A model generated the notes under the pieces. The model did no database searches. It was not told where the DNA came from and saw nothing but the letters and a program-made list of their open reading frames with translations. A stretch of DNA of 56,837 nt from Psychrobacter fulvigenes (lineage in GTDB: Bacteria > Pseudomonadota > Gammaproteobacteria > Pseudomonadales > Moraxellaceae): contig NZ_CAJGZP010000002.1 of assembly GCF_904846155.1 (NCBI RefSeq), positions 1 through 56,837 on the forward strand. Direction: 5' to 3'. The translations under genes and the position numbers were made by a program. Below are positions 36,453 through 47,091 of the stretch, one piece after another (position 1 is the first letter of the stretch; each line of letters starts with the position of its first letter).

Positions 36453-37600
36453 GTCAGTTAGGTTATATGGAAAAGCTACTTGATGGGGTTGAGGTTGAGT
36501 GGAAGGAATTAGGTGATGTAGCTGCGTATGAGCAACCAACTAAATATCTTGTCAAATCAAAGAATTATAATAATGATTATAGTACGCCTGTTTTGACAGC
36601 TGGTAAGACTTTTGTTTTAGGGTATACAAATGAAACTGAGGGTATCTATAAAGCTTCAGAAAGTCCCGTAATTATTTTTGACGATTTTACAACTGCAAAT
36701 AAGTGGGTAGATTTTGATTTTAAAGCTAAATCATCAGCGATGAAAATGATAACTTCAACTGATGAATCAAAGTTTCTATTAAAGTATATTTACTATTACC
36801 TAAATTCATTACCGAGTCAGGATATAGCGGGTGACCATAAACGTCAGTGGATTAGTACTTTTTCTAAAATAAGTATTGCTATACCACCCCTAAACATCCA
36901 ATCCGAAATCGTCCGAATTTTAGACACATTTACCGAACTTACAGCAGAACTTACAGCAGAACTTACAGCACGTCAGCAGCAGTATGCGTGTTATCGTGAT
37001 GAGTTACTGACGTTTGAAGAGGGTGAGGTTGAGTGGAAAACTCTAAATGAAGTTTGCTCTTCTATTTCTGCTGGTGGTGACTTGCCAGAGTCTTTCATAA
37101 AAGGTCAAACTAATCCCACAGATGAATTTCCTTATCCAATTTACGCTAATGCAACGGGCGACAAAGGACTATATGGTTTTACAGATGGATATAAAATTGA
37201 AAGTGAGGCGGTGACTATTTCGGCGAGAGGCGCAAAAGTTGGATATCACACAGTTAGGCAGGGGAAATTTACTCCAATTGTTCGCCTAATAGCTTTAGTG
37301 CCAAATAAGGGCTTTATATTAACTAGATGCTTAAATTATATATTAGATATGACTCCAATTGCAGGAACAAAAGGTGGAATACCACAATTGACGGTTCCAA
37401 CAGTAAGGAAGATTTCTATTCCGGTGCCTCCGCTCGACCAACAAAAACGCATCGTCCCTATTCTCGATAAATTTGACGCCTTAACGACATCGCTAACCGA
37501 AGGCCTCCCGCGTGAAATAGAGCTACGTCAGCAGCAATATGAGTATTACCGTGACCTGCTGTTAAGCTTCCCTAAGCCTGAGGTAGTAGCTCATGACTGA
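36449..37600 (+). CDS. hsdS: Type I specificity subunit HsdS with a TAEL spacer repeat
   Basis: 383 aa. Two target-recognition domains (about 10-150 and 190-340), each followed by a conserved helical region. The central one contains [12 protein letters not shown], coded by the 12-bp unit CTTACAGCAGAA at 36938-36973. In EcoR124-type systems the number of TAEL repeats sets the spacing between half-sites. The DNA target cannot be read from sequence. Confidence 0.95.
   Translation: MSQLGYMEKLLDGVEVEWKELGDVAAYEQPTKYLVKSKNYNNDYSTPVLTAGKTFVLGYTNETEGIYKASESPVIIFDDFTTANKWVDFDFKAKSSAMKMITSTDESKFLLKYIYYYLNSLPSQDIAGDHKRQWISTFSKISIAIPPLNIQSEIVRILDTFTELTAELTAELTARQQQYACYRDELLTFEEGEVEWKTLNEVCSSISAGGDLPESFIKGQTNPTDEFPYPIYANATGDKGLYGFTDGYKIESEAVTISARGAKVGYHTVRQGKFTPIVRLIALVPNKGFILTRCLNYILDMTPIAGTKGGIPQLTVPTVRKISIPVPPLDQQKRIVPILDKFDALTTSLTEGLPREIELRQQQYEYYRDLLLSFPKPEVVAHD
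36938..36973 (+). repeat. 12-bp repeats in the hsdS spacer
   Basis: CTTACAGCAGAA, CTTACAGCAGAA, CTTACAGCACGT in tandem and in frame. Slippage would change the spacer by four residues without a frameshift. Confidence 0.95.
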
Positions 37601-40600
37601 ACAAACAAAAACCATTGCTGAGTCGAATAATTTTATCGTTTTAAATAAATATACCAAGTGCGATCAGCCTGATGGGGGGTATCAGACTGAAGACGATCTA
37701 GAGCGTGAACTACTCAAAGACTTACAAAACCAGGGATATGAGTTTGTCCCTGGTTTAAACTCGCCTGAAACGATGCTCGCTAACGTACGTGTACAGCTGC
37801 AGATCTTAAATGAGGTACAGTTTACAGATGCTGAGTGGCAGCGCTTTGTGATGGAGTATCTTGATAATCCTAGTGATAACATCACTGACAAAGCTCGAAA
37901 GATTCATGATGATCATATCTATGCTTTTACCTTTGATGATGGGCACCTGCAGAACATTGCACTGCTAGACAAAAAAAACATCCCACGTAACAAAGTACAG
38001 GTCATTAAACAGTTTGCTCAAAAAGGCACACAAGCCAATCGCTACGATGTGACTATTTTGGTCAATGGCTTGCCCTTGGTGCAAATTGAGCTTAAAAAAC
38101 GTGGCATCGCCATTCGTGAAGCATTTAACCAAGTACATCGTTATAGCAAAGAGAGCTTTAACTCCGATAACTCCTTATATAAATACCTACAGCTGTTTGT
38201 GATCTCAAACGGCACCGATACCCGCTACTTTGCCAATACCACCACGCGCAATAAAAACAGCTTTGATTTCACCATGAACTGGGCGCGATCAGACAATACC
38301 TTAATCAAAGACTTAAAAGACTTTACTGCGACCTTCTTTCAAAAAAATACCCTATTAAACGTGCTGATGCATTACACCGTCTTTGATGTGAGTAATACCT
38401 CATTAGTGATGCGTCCGTATCAGATCGCTGCTACTGAGCGCATCTTATGGAAAATAAACAGTGCCTATCAATCCAAAAAGTGGAGCACTCTCGAGAGTGG
38501 CGGCTATATTTGGCATACCACAGGCTCAGGTAAAACCTTAACCAGCTTTAAAGCTGCACGCTTAGCAACGTCGCTACCTTTTATTGATAAGGTGTTTTTT
38601 GTGGTGGATCGTAAGGATCTTGATTATCAAACCATGAAAGAGTACCAGCGCTTCTCCCCTGATAGCGTCAATGGCTCCGACAGTACCGCAGGACTCAAGC
38701 GTAACCTTGAAAAAGACGATAATAAAATTGTTGTCACTACCATTCAAAAGTTAAATAACCTGATCAAAGGTGAGGCTGATTTACCCATTTATCATAAACA
38801 AGTGGTGTTTATCTTTGATGAGGCACACCGTAGCCAGTTTGGTGAAGCACAAAAGAACTTAAAGAAGAAGTTTAAAAATACTACCAGTTTGGTTTTACAG
38901 GCACCCCCATCTTCCCAGAGAACGCTTTAGGTGCAGAGACAACTGCCAGTGTGTTTGGCCATGAACTGCATTCATACGTCATCACTGATGCCATTCGTGA
39001 TGAGAAGGTCTTGAAGTTTAAGGTGGACTATAATGACGTGCGCCCGCAGTTTCAAGCCATTGAAAGCGAGCAAGATGAGAAGAAACTCACAGCTGCTGAA
39101 AACAAGCAGCTGTTATTACACCCTGATCGTATTGAAGAGATATCAAAGTACGTTTTAAAAAGCTTTAAGCAAAAAACCCATCGCTTAAAAGGAAGCGGCA
39201 AAGGCTTTAATGCCATGTTTGCCGTCAGTAGTGTGGACGCAGCAAAGGCTTACTATGAGACCTTGAATCAGCTACAAAAGGACAGCGAGAGGCCCTTAAA
39301 GATTGCCACTATCTTTTCTTATGCTGCCAATGAAGAACAAGACGCAATCGGTGACATTGCTGACGAAGGCTTTGAGCCTACCGCTATGAATAGCAGTGCT
39401 AAAGAATTTTTAAGCCGTGCTATTAATGATTACAACGAGATGTTTAAGACCAATTACGGCGTAGACAGTAAGTCTTTTCAAAATTACTACCGTGATCTTG
39501 CAGGACGCGTCATTAAGCAGGATGTGGACTTACTGATTGTTGTCGGTATGTTCCTCACAGGTTTTGATGCGCCGACCTTAAACACGCTCTATGTTGATAA
39601 AAACCTTCGCTATCACGGACTGATGCAAGCGTTCTCAAGGACTAACCGCATTTATGATGCGACTAAGACCTTTGGTAACATCGTGACGTTTCGTGACTTA
39701 GAGCAAGCGACCATTGATGCCATCACCTTATTTGGGGATGGAAACACTAAAAACGTGGTGTTAGAAAAAAGCTATAGGGAGTATCTAGAAGGATTTACTG
39801 ATATTGCGACAGGCAAAGCACGACGTGGCTATTTGGAGGTGATTAAAGAGCTGCAGCAACGTTTCCCTAACCCTGATGAGATCGTCAAAGAGGCGGACAA
39901 AAAGGACTTTGCTAAGTTATTTGGTGAGTACTTACGTGTCGAGAACATCTTACAAAACTATGATGAGTTTGCGAGCCTAAAAGCGCTTCAAAGCATAGAT
40001 ATTACTGATGATGAGGCAGTGGAGATGTTCAAAGCTGATCACTATTTGACGGATGAAGATCTTGCTGCCATGCAAAGCATCGATGTACCTGCTGAACGAG
40101 AAGTACAAGACTATCGATCAACGTATAACGACATACGTGATTGGCTGCGCCGTGAAAAAGCAGCCAAGGATCAAAGCGAGTCTTCGCTTGACTGGGATGA
40201 AGTGGTTTTTGAGGTGGATCTTCTTAAGTCTCAAGAGATTAACCTTGATTACATCCTTGAGCTGATTTTTGAGCATAACAAGAATACCAAGGATAAGTCC
40301 GCCTTGGTCGAGGAAGTACGTCGTTTGATTCGGGCAAGCCTTGGCAACCGCGCTAAAGAGAGCTTGGTAGTAGACTTCATCAATCAAACCAACTTGGATA
40401 CCATCCCTGACAAATCCAGCATCATTGATGCCTTTTTTAGCTATGCTCAGGTAGAACAACAACGCGAAGTCAAAGATATGATTGCCGCTGAAAACCTGAA
40501 TGAAGAAGCTGCTAAGCGTTATATCACCGCTTCTCTAAAGCGTGAGTACGCCAGTGAGAACGGTACAGAGTTGAATGCTATCTTGCCTAAATTAAGCCCT

Positions 40601-40693
40601 CTTAACCCTCAATACCTGACCAAAAAGCAAAGTGTTTTACAGAAAATTGCTGCCTTTGTTGAAAAGTTTAAAGGCGTGGGTGGAAATTTTTAA
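37593..40693 (+). pseudogene. hsdR: Type I restriction subunit HsdR, one base short in a T run
   Basis: DNA translocase and nuclease. The N-terminal nuclease domain (LEIDG-type region around [10 protein letters not shown]), Walker [16 protein letters not shown] box [11 protein letters not shown] and later helicase motifs ([15 protein letters not shown]) are all present. The frame breaks near 38893: AGTTTGG should be AGTTTTGG, which reads [20 protein letters not shown] and joins both parts. With this base the gene has 3102 bases, 1033 aa. If the loss is real the system methylates but cannot restrict. Overlaps hsdS by 8 bp. Confidence 0.92.
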
Positions 40694-40723
40694 TTTACTT
40701 GAATAGTGAGTGGAGCAGTATTT

Positions 40724-41821
40724 ATGGAAAATTTACCGAAAAGCATTCAAGTTATTTTTGATAAAAACCCAAAACTTAGTGAGTTGATAACCAATCCTCG
40801 TTTGATCTCAAATTCGCCCTTTATCTTTGCTCTTAGTCAAAAGCTGAATTATTCAGCAAAAGGCAACGAAGATGAATACTTCTACAGAATAGTTTTCAAG
40901 GAAGGCTCTTCCCGAGAGCTAATGACAATAAACAGCGGGGAACTAAGAGGGCTTCCTACAACAACGTGTATTGAAAAAGGAAAAATTAGCGACGTTGCTG
41001 GTTTGGAAAGAGTTGAGTTGGATAATGAATCAAATTTAATGCCAGTTTTGTTAGGTATAAGTTTGTACAGCTCAATCCAGAATAGTTTGTCATATATCTC
41101 TAACCTGTGTGTTGATATTAGAAACCATCAGATTCTTGAAGGGCAAGCTCGCTTTGAAAGAATATCAGAAACTATAGTAGATATTTTCAATAGCATACCT
41201 GACCTAGCTTTAGATAAATCGCTTCGAGATGCTTACTTGTCTCGAATAGTAAAAAACAACGATGATTGTTATGAGCTTTATGTCTCTCAAAGAGAACAAC
41301 TTAGACATTCTCTTAAAGGGAATAACCCAGATTATAATTCTAAATATTATTATGAAAATGAACTTTATCTATTTAAAGACAAGCTATTAACTCATCCCGT
41401 TTTTTCAGTTTTTGAACGATTAGTAGCGGGTAGAATCTGTGAAATAATTCTCAGTGGTAACTACTCTAAAAGTAACATTCAAAGACATAAAGATTTTATA
41501 TCCAAAGCTGAGAGCGATATTAACGATATCATGGCAAGTCGTATAAGTGATTTAGATAGACGTATCAGCTATTATAAACGAGATATTGAGATGGATAGGA
41601 ACCTTACTAGAGATGGTATTGAGTACCATAATACTCAAATAGAAAAAATAGAATTAGGAATTTCTTCGATAAAAAAACAAATTTTTAATTTATTAGGAGT
41701 AAAGCTAAGTAGTTTTGATCTCTTATCCCAACTGATGAGTAAAGACGAAATAGATGTGTTTCTCATTGGTGGAAACTTGATTGTAAACGATATGCAATTA
41801 ACATCTGACGAAATGTTGTAA
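40724..41821 (+). CDS. Hypothetical protein next to the type I system
   Basis: 365 aa from ATG at 40724 (MENLPKSIQVIFDKNPKLSE), 30 bp after hsdR. Mostly helical; a charged coiled coil around residues 260-330 (DINDIMASRISDLDRRISYY). No signal peptide, membrane segment or recognised family. As the fourth gene in the hsd run it may be an accessory defence protein. Confidence 0.7.
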   Translation: MENLPKSIQVIFDKNPKLSELITNPRLISNSPFIFALSQKLNYSAKGNEDEYFYRIVFKEGSSRELMTINSGELRGLPTTTCIEKGKISDVAGLERVELDNESNLMPVLLGISLYSSIQNSLSYISNLCVDIRNHQILEGQARFERISETIVDIFNSIPDLALDKSLRDAYLSRIVKNNDDCYELYVSQREQLRHSLKGNNPDYNSKYYYENELYLFKDKLLTHPVFSVFERLVAGRICEIILSGNYSKSNIQRHKDFISKAESDINDIMASRISDLDRRISYYKRDIEMDRNLTRDGIEYHNTQIEKIELGISSIKKQIFNLLGVKLSSFDLLSQLMSKDEIDVFLIGGNLIVNDMQLTSDEML

Positions 41822-41898
41822 ATATTAATAAGCTAAATTCGATATGGATTATTTCAAAGTTGACCATAGCGTGGCTTTTCAAATTAAAGGGGTTTTTT

Positions 41899-42396
41899 AT
41901 GATTTTACGTTTATCCAAAACTTTGATGGTTGCTGCCATTGGCTTTTTTGCCTTCTTAGTAGCTTTTGGCAATATTACAGATTACGGCAGTAATTTTGCT
42001 TTCGTACATCATGTATTTTTGATGGATACTATTTTTCCTGATGCAACAATTAAATATCGTGCGATAGAAGCCACTTGGATTCACCATTTAGGTTATATCA
42101 TTATTATTCTTTTAGAAAGCTTAACAAGCTTATTATGTTTAGCAGGAGCTTGGAAATTATGGAACAACAGAAAACTCACAGCTCAAGCCTTTAATCGTAG
42201 TAAAAAGCTAGCCATTGCAGGTTTAACCTTAGGTTTTTTAACATGGCAGGTATCATTTATGTCGATTGGTGGTGAGTGGTTTGGTATGTGGATGTCCTCT
42301 GAATGGAACGGTGTGCCTGATGCATTTCGCTTCTTTATTACTATTCTAGGTGTACTCATTTATCTGGTACATAAAGATGAAGAGTTAGATGCTTAA
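41899..42396 (+). CDS. DUF2165-family small membrane protein
   Basis: 165 aa from ATG at 41899 (GGGG upstream). Four hydrophobic segments (LMVAAIGFFAFLVAFGNI, YIIIILLESLTSLLCLAGAW, LAIAGLTLGFLTW, FRFFITILGVLIYLV) and the family feature NITDYGSNFAFVHHV. Function unknown. It stands between the type I and TIR/caspase cassettes and may be a passenger. Confidence 0.75.
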   Translation: MILRLSKTLMVAAIGFFAFLVAFGNITDYGSNFAFVHHVFLMDTIFPDATIKYRAIEATWIHHLGYIIIILLESLTSLLCLAGAWKLWNNRKLTAQAFNRSKKLAIAGLTLGFLTWQVSFMSIGGEWFGMWMSSEWNGVPDAFRFFITILGVLIYLVHKDEELDA

Positions 42397-42476
42397 ATAC
42401 CATACATACAGTTATATTAATGACTAAAGATATACTATCGAGTATCTAATATTAAAAATAAGTTGGGATTTAGAAT

Positions 42477-42854
42477 ATGGCTATTAACGATAAAAAAGTG
42501 ATTTTTGTAGCATTCGCAATAGAAGATAGTTTGATGAGAGATCTTTTTAAGGGTCAAACTCTTAACAATCGAGTGCCTTATGAATTTATAGATATGTCAG
42601 TTAAAAAGGCTTACGATTCCGGTTGGAAAGACAAGGTGCGTACACGTATTAAAAGATCTGATGGTGTGATCATACTTGTAAGCGTAAATTCTGTGGATTC
42701 TACAGGTCAAAGATGGGAAATTGAATGTGCGAAAGAAGAAAAAAAACCGATACTAGGTGTTTGGGTTTATAACAAGGATAGAACTAATATAAGCGGAATT
42801 AAGATTATTCCTTGGGTGCAGCAAGATATAAGTAATTTTATCAATTCATTATAG
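42477..42854 (+). CDS. TIR-like protein (ThsB-type, DUF1863)
   Basis: 125 aa, a single flavodoxin-like TIR-related domain. It begins with KKVIFVAFAIEDSLMRDLF, followed by VKKAYDSGWKDKVRTRIKRS and VIILVSVNSVDSTGQRWEIE, where Glu81/Glu83 are in the position of the catalytic Glu in ThsB proteins. Thoeris ThsB proteins detect phage and make an NAD-derived cyclic signal. The gene lies 8 bp before the caspase gene, so one transcript is likely. Confidence 0.85.
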   Translation: MAINDKKVIFVAFAIEDSLMRDLFKGQTLNNRVPYEFIDMSVKKAYDSGWKDKVRTRIKRSDGVIILVSVNSVDSTGQRWEIECAKEEKKPILGVWVYNKDRTNISGIKIIPWVQQDISNFINSL

Positions 42855-42862
42855 GTTTTCAT

Positions 42863-43858
42863 ATGCGTAAAGCTTTAATTATAGGATTAGATAACTACAC
42901 GGAAATACCTCCACTCAGAGGGTGTGTTAATGACGCATATGAGGTTAAATCAGTATTAGAGCATCATGGCGATGGAAAGATTAACTTTGCTACTCCTCGT
43001 CTTGTAGTGAGTCGTGAAGGATCTGCTGTAACTAGAAGTGAACTCAAAACCCTAATTACAGAGCTATTTTCAGGAGAAGCAGATATAGCTCTTCTGTATT
43101 TTGCGGGGCATGGGTTTAGTGGTGAAACTGGAGGATATTTATGTGCTGAAGATACCTTAGAAGGAGATGATGGGCTACCAATTGCTGAAGTAATGATACT
43201 TGCAAACAAATCGAAAGCTAAGAATAAAGTTATTATTCTTGATAGTTGTTTCAGTGGAGAAATTGCGAATAATCCGAATTTTTCTACTATGGCAGAGATC
43301 AAGGAGGGAACGACTATTCTAACAGCAGCCACTGCTGACCAATATGCCATAGAAAATGAAAAAGAAGGTAGCAGCTCTGGTCTTTTTACAAGCCTTTTAG
43401 TAGATGCACTAAGGGGTTCGGCAACTAATCTACTGGGTGAAATAACACCAGGTAGTGTATATGCTCATATCGACCAATCACTCGGTCCATGGTCTCCAAG
43501 ACCTGTATTTAAGACGAACGTACAAACTTTTATTTCTCTTAGAAATGTAGCTCCACTAGTTGAGTTAGACGATCTAAGAAAATTGACTGTTTTTTTTAAA
43601 AGAATAGATTATCAACTTCCTCTTGATCCCTCTTTTGAGCCAGATAGAAACCAAGAGCAAATTGATGATCCTACAATAGCTGAACCCAATCCAGAAAATG
43701 TGTATATATTTGAGCTTCTTCAGAAGTTTGTTAAAGTTAATTTAGTAACCCCTGTTGGGGAAAAACACATGTTTTATGCAGCAATGAATAGTAAGTCTTG
43801 TGAGCTTACTGTTCTAGGACAGCACTATTATAAGCTTATTGAAAAATGCTTAATCTAA
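42863..43858 (+). CDS. Caspase-like protease (peptidase C14), putative Thoeris effector
   Basis: 331 aa. N-terminal caspase fold (1-230): MRKALIIGLDNYTEIPPLRG, catalytic His83 in YFAGHGFSG, catalytic Cys129 in ILDSCFSG. A C-terminal domain of about 100 residues (from about 235) is unrelated to known repeats and may bind the TIR-made signal. In type IV Thoeris, TIR-made N7-cADPR activates a caspase-like protease that kills the infected cell. The match to that layout is good; the ligand is inference. Confidence 0.88.
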   Translation: MRKALIIGLDNYTEIPPLRGCVNDAYEVKSVLEHHGDGKINFATPRLVVSREGSAVTRSELKTLITELFSGEADIALLYFAGHGFSGETGGYLCAEDTLEGDDGLPIAEVMILANKSKAKNKVIILDSCFSGEIANNPNFSTMAEIKEGTTILTAATADQYAIENEKEGSSSGLFTSLLVDALRGSATNLLGEITPGSVYAHIDQSLGPWSPRPVFKTNVQTFISLRNVAPLVELDDLRKLTVFFKRIDYQLPLDPSFEPDRNQEQIDDPTIAEPNPENVYIFELLQKFVKVNLVTPVGEKHMFYAAMNSKSCELTVLGQHYYKLIEKCLI

Positions 43859-43874
43859 TGGAGGCTTATACTAT

Positions 43875-44150
43875 ATGAATAAAAAATTAGACTTTAATAT
43901 TCCAGATTCTTTAATGGAAAGCCTTGCGGCTATAGAGCATGAACGTTGGTCACACTGGCAAAAATACCTTCATGAACAGTGCAAGAGAAATGAAGATGGG
44001 TCATTAACAATACCTGCTGACTTAGTGAGTCGCTGGACAATACAAGCCAACACAGAATATTTCAAATTAAGTGAAAAAGAAAAGAATAGTGACCGTGAAC
44101 AGGTTTTACTATATATGCCCGTCCTAAAAGATTTTCTAAATAATGTGTGA
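43875..44150 (+). CDS. Small RyR-like domain protein
   Basis: 91 aa: LAAIEHERWSHWQKYLHEQC in the first half, then VSRWTIQANTEYFKLSEKEK and NSDREQVLL. The order HExW ... Y-x-x-LSExEKxxDR resembles RyR-type domains found near nucleotide-based conflict systems. 16 bp after the caspase gene. Possible role: sensing or controlling a nucleotide signal; not established. Confidence 0.55.
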   Translation: MNKKLDFNIPDSLMESLAAIEHERWSHWQKYLHEQCKRNEDGSLTIPADLVSRWTIQANTEYFKLSEKEKNSDREQVLLYMPVLKDFLNNV

Positions 44151-44199
44151 GTATTTTATAAAATTATTATTATAATCAATTGTTTAGGAAGAAAGCCGG

Positions 44200-44802
44200 A
44201 TGGATTTTTTTGATGAGAGCAAACTGCTACTCTTTGTAGTTTTTATGATGCCCGGCTTCATATGTATGAAAGTATATAGTTTGCTTTACCCGATGCAAAT
44301 AAGAGACTTTAATCAAAACATATTAGATAGTATTACTTATAGCTGTGTCATATATGGTTTTAATTCAGTTTTCATATTATTAGTAGAGTATTTAAAACAA
44401 AGTTATAGCTTCCCTATTCTCTACAGTATCTTCTATTTTTATATTATATTCATCTCACCAGTAGCTTTAGCTTATATATGGGTTCGGTTTAGAGAAAGTG
44501 AATGGTTGAGAGAATTGAATATCGCACACCCTGACAATTCGCCATGGGATTTTGTGTTTAAAACAAGAACTGCATGTTGGGTGATAATAACACTGAATGA
44601 TAGTACGAAAATTTATGGTAAATACGGATCTGGCTCATTTGTTTCAAGCTACCCTCATGAACCTCAAATATACTTAAACGAGTGTTGGCATCCAAATGAA
44701 GAAGGCGGTTTCAAAGAAAAACATAAAGCATCGGCAGGCATAATTATATTGTCAAATGACATAAGATCAGTGGAATTATCTGAAGATGAAGACCATTTGT
44801 AA
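44200..44802 (+). CDS. DUF6338-like membrane protein
   Basis: 200 aa. N-terminal membrane segments (LLLFVVFMMPGFICMKVYSL, SITYSCVIYGFNSVFILLV, FPILYSIFYFYIIFISPVAL), then a cytosolic part of about 95 residues with VIITLNDSTKIYGKYGSGSF and a beta-rich end. The fold resembles DUF6338 proteins as I remember them. Its location 49 bp after the RyR-like gene suggests co-transcription. It could be a membrane anchor or effector. Confidence 0.6.
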   Translation: MDFFDESKLLLFVVFMMPGFICMKVYSLLYPMQIRDFNQNILDSITYSCVIYGFNSVFILLVEYLKQSYSFPILYSIFYFYIIFISPVALAYIWVRFRESEWLRELNIAHPDNSPWDFVFKTRTACWVIITLNDSTKIYGKYGSGSFVSSYPHEPQIYLNECWHPNEEGGFKEKHKASAGIIILSNDIRSVELSEDEDHL

Positions 44803-44853
44803 TGAACTCATAGATCAAACCACCCGATAAAAATTAATATTAAGGATAATAGT

Positions 44854-45024
44854 ATGACTGATAATAATACAGCAGGTAGAGGTAACAACAGAGGTTTTCA
44901 GCCAAAACCTCATAAGCCTAACCCTTCTAATTCACCTAACCCTAACCCTGATTCTGGGCGTGAAGGTGGCTATCGTCCCCCACCAATTACAGACAATATC
45001 AGCAAGCCACCTAAAGTAATATAA
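44854..45024 (+). CDS. 56-aa proline/asparagine-rich small protein
   Basis: ATG at 44854 with AAGGAT upstream, stop at 45024. The protein is low-complexity: FQPKPHKPNPSNSPNPNPDS, then GYRPPPITD and KPPKVI at the C-terminus. No hydrophobic segment. It follows the DUF6338-like gene closely. Small proline-rich proteins of this kind may act as a flexible substrate or adaptor; it could be cut by the caspase. Confidence 0.6.
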   Translation: MTDNNTAGRGNNRGFQPKPHKPNPSNSPNPNPDSGREGGYRPPPITDNISKPPKVI

Positions 45025-45295
45025 TCTTTTACAGTCCTTTTTTTCATACTAAGCCTGCTCAAAATCTAAATTTATCAAAATAAGGTATACCGCATCTTGT
45101 AAAAATAGGTTATTAACTCTCAAAGCGTAAGGTATATGGATATTTCAATACTATGAATAATACGGTTTTGAGTTTTTGCGCCTTACATTTTTTGGTAGAG
45201 CATGGGGCGTAGGATACCTAGAATCCTTTTTCGTCCCTACGCAAGGGGCGGCAACCATCACATTAAAAAATAGATTGATAGAGTGTTTGTAGTTT
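45025..45295. other. Convergent spacer
   Basis: No gene is seen. It separates the plus-strand TIR/caspase cassette from the minus-strand HEPN-like gene. The GGGGCGTAGG ... CCTACGC inverted motif near 45206-45242 may act as a terminator. Confidence 0.4.
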
Positions 45296-46256
45296 TCAGA
45301 AACTTTGGTAAAGGCTTGCAACTCTAGCTAACGATGCTTCCATGACTTTCCATTTCCCGTTTGGGTCAGACCGTACTAAGGTGTTACCGTCTGAATCTAA
45401 GTAATTCGTTATGGTTAAGACCTTTTCGCTTATAGTTCTATTTTCTTTTTGAAAGCTGACTTCTACTTCTACTTTCGTAACAACTGGTGCTGTATCTTCA
45501 ACGCTAAGCACTTTAAACGAGATAGGCGCATTTCCACCATAATCATTTTTTGCTTGTACGGCTTTCTTAGGGTAGACAAACATATTACAGATAAGCTGAA
45601 AACTCTGTTTTTGCCAATATTCTAAGAGTTGAGCTACAGCATGTTCAGGTGTGTTTTCTGGCAGACTATCACTCCCACCACAAGAAGGCAGATAATCAAT
45701 ATCTACCATGTTTCTTGGACGCCAAGCTGCTATAGCGTCGTTGAGCTTTTTCATTTCTACCCTATGAGCAAGGTGCTGCTTTAAACCATATTCTTCTTTT
45801 ACTTCAGGCTCATTTTTCAATTTTTCATAACTTTCTGCCCAGTTTCTTGCAGCAAAAATGCAGCCCAGCATTTTGCTGCGACTATCTTATTGTCGAAAGC
45901 AAGCTCTTTTCCATGTAATATACCGTGTCTATATGGAATATTGCATGGACTCTCATTTGTTTTTTTCGCACTCTTTGTCATTATCTTAGCTAAAACTGTT
46001 AATCCCGTTTCATGTGCAGCTATAGAGTCCCGAACTACCAAATCAGACCCCTGTGCAAAGAAACCAACATGCCCAGATGTGTCGTCCACCACACCATCTA
46101 ACAAGCTAAGCAGCAATGGCACACAAGCATGATATCTACCTTCCAAATAATCTATTTCAGCTAATCTTAGAAGTCGTAACCTTTTTTTGAAATGCTTGTG
46201 ACCTGAAAAACTCATTAACCCTATTCGTATCGTATCCTTATCATAGGTATCAGCTA

Positions 46257-47091
46257 GGGCGTGTCATCAATTAGCATAGATATTTCAGAATAAGCTATAC
46301 TTAGATCGTATTTAGGAATTTGAGCTCAATGACTATGACAAGACGACATGCCCTACGTGATGACCAATGGGAGAGAATTAAAGACATTCTACCTGGTAAA
46401 CCAAGTGACGTTGGTGTTACTGCAAAGGATAACCGCTTGTTCGTAGAAGCGGTTCTGTACCGTTACAAGACCGCATACCTTGGCGTGACCTACCTGAACG
46501 CTTTGGCGACTTCAGAGTGATTCATACTCGTTTTAGTCGCTGGTCAAAAAAAGGCGTATGGGAGCAGGTTTTTAATCAACTCTCTGAACAATCCGATGAC
46601 GAATATGCCATGCTAGATGCCACGATTGTTAAAGCCCACCAGCACAGTGCTGGAAAAAAGGGATCAAGCCATTGGACGCAGCAAAGGTGGACTGACGACT
46701 AAAATACATACTCGAACAGATGCGCTAGGCAATCCTACTGGCTTTTATCTAACAGGTGGGGCAGCTCATGACCTGTGTGGCTCAGATGAATTGCTTGATG
46801 TCAGTATTAGCCAAACGTGGCTTGCCGATAAAGCTTACGATGCTGATGCCCGCGTTATTGAACCGATTAAAGCAGTGCAAGGTAATGCAGTTATACCATC
46901 TAAGTGTCATCGGCTGCAGCCAAGAGACTTCGATAAAGAGCTTTATAAAGCGAGGCACCTAATAGAAAACTTCTTTGCCAAGATTAAGCAGTATCGTGCG
47001 ATTGCCACTCGCTATGATAAGTTAGCCAGTCATTTCCTTAGTGCCATTCACTTAGTTTCTTGTGTCGTTTGGCTTAATTGATGACACGCCC
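46257..47091 (+). mobile_element. IS5-family insertion sequence (835 bp)
   Basis: Terminal inverted repeats GGGCGTGTCATCAATTA at both ends, flanked by a TA duplication (46255-46256 and 47092-47093), as in the IS427 group of IS5. It carries one transposase and interrupts the HEPN-like gene. Confidence 0.92.
46329..47081 (+). pseudogene. tnpA: IS5-family (IS427 group) transposase with two frame breaks
   Basis: Read across frames the protein is about 250 aa: [20 protein letters not shown], then [65 protein letters not shown] and the terminal RHLIENFFAKIKQYRAIATR with the last DDE Glu. The first break is at 46472, where ACCGCATACC would be ACCGGCATACC (one G short). The second is in the A/G run at 46653-46662. 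Some IS427 members use programmed frameshifting, but two breaks are more easily explained by base errors. Confidence 0.88.

Noticed and set aside
42477..42854. Response regulator or flavodoxin as identity of the TIR-like protein
   Set aside because: The WEIE segment, the short length and the caspase neighbour fit ThsB-type TIR-like proteins better; no phospho-acceptor Asp pattern is seen.
46329..47081. Programmed frameshift as sole explanation of the broken IS5 transposase
   Set aside because: There are two breaks, the first a plain loss of one G outside a slippery run, and the same error type is seen in many other genes here.
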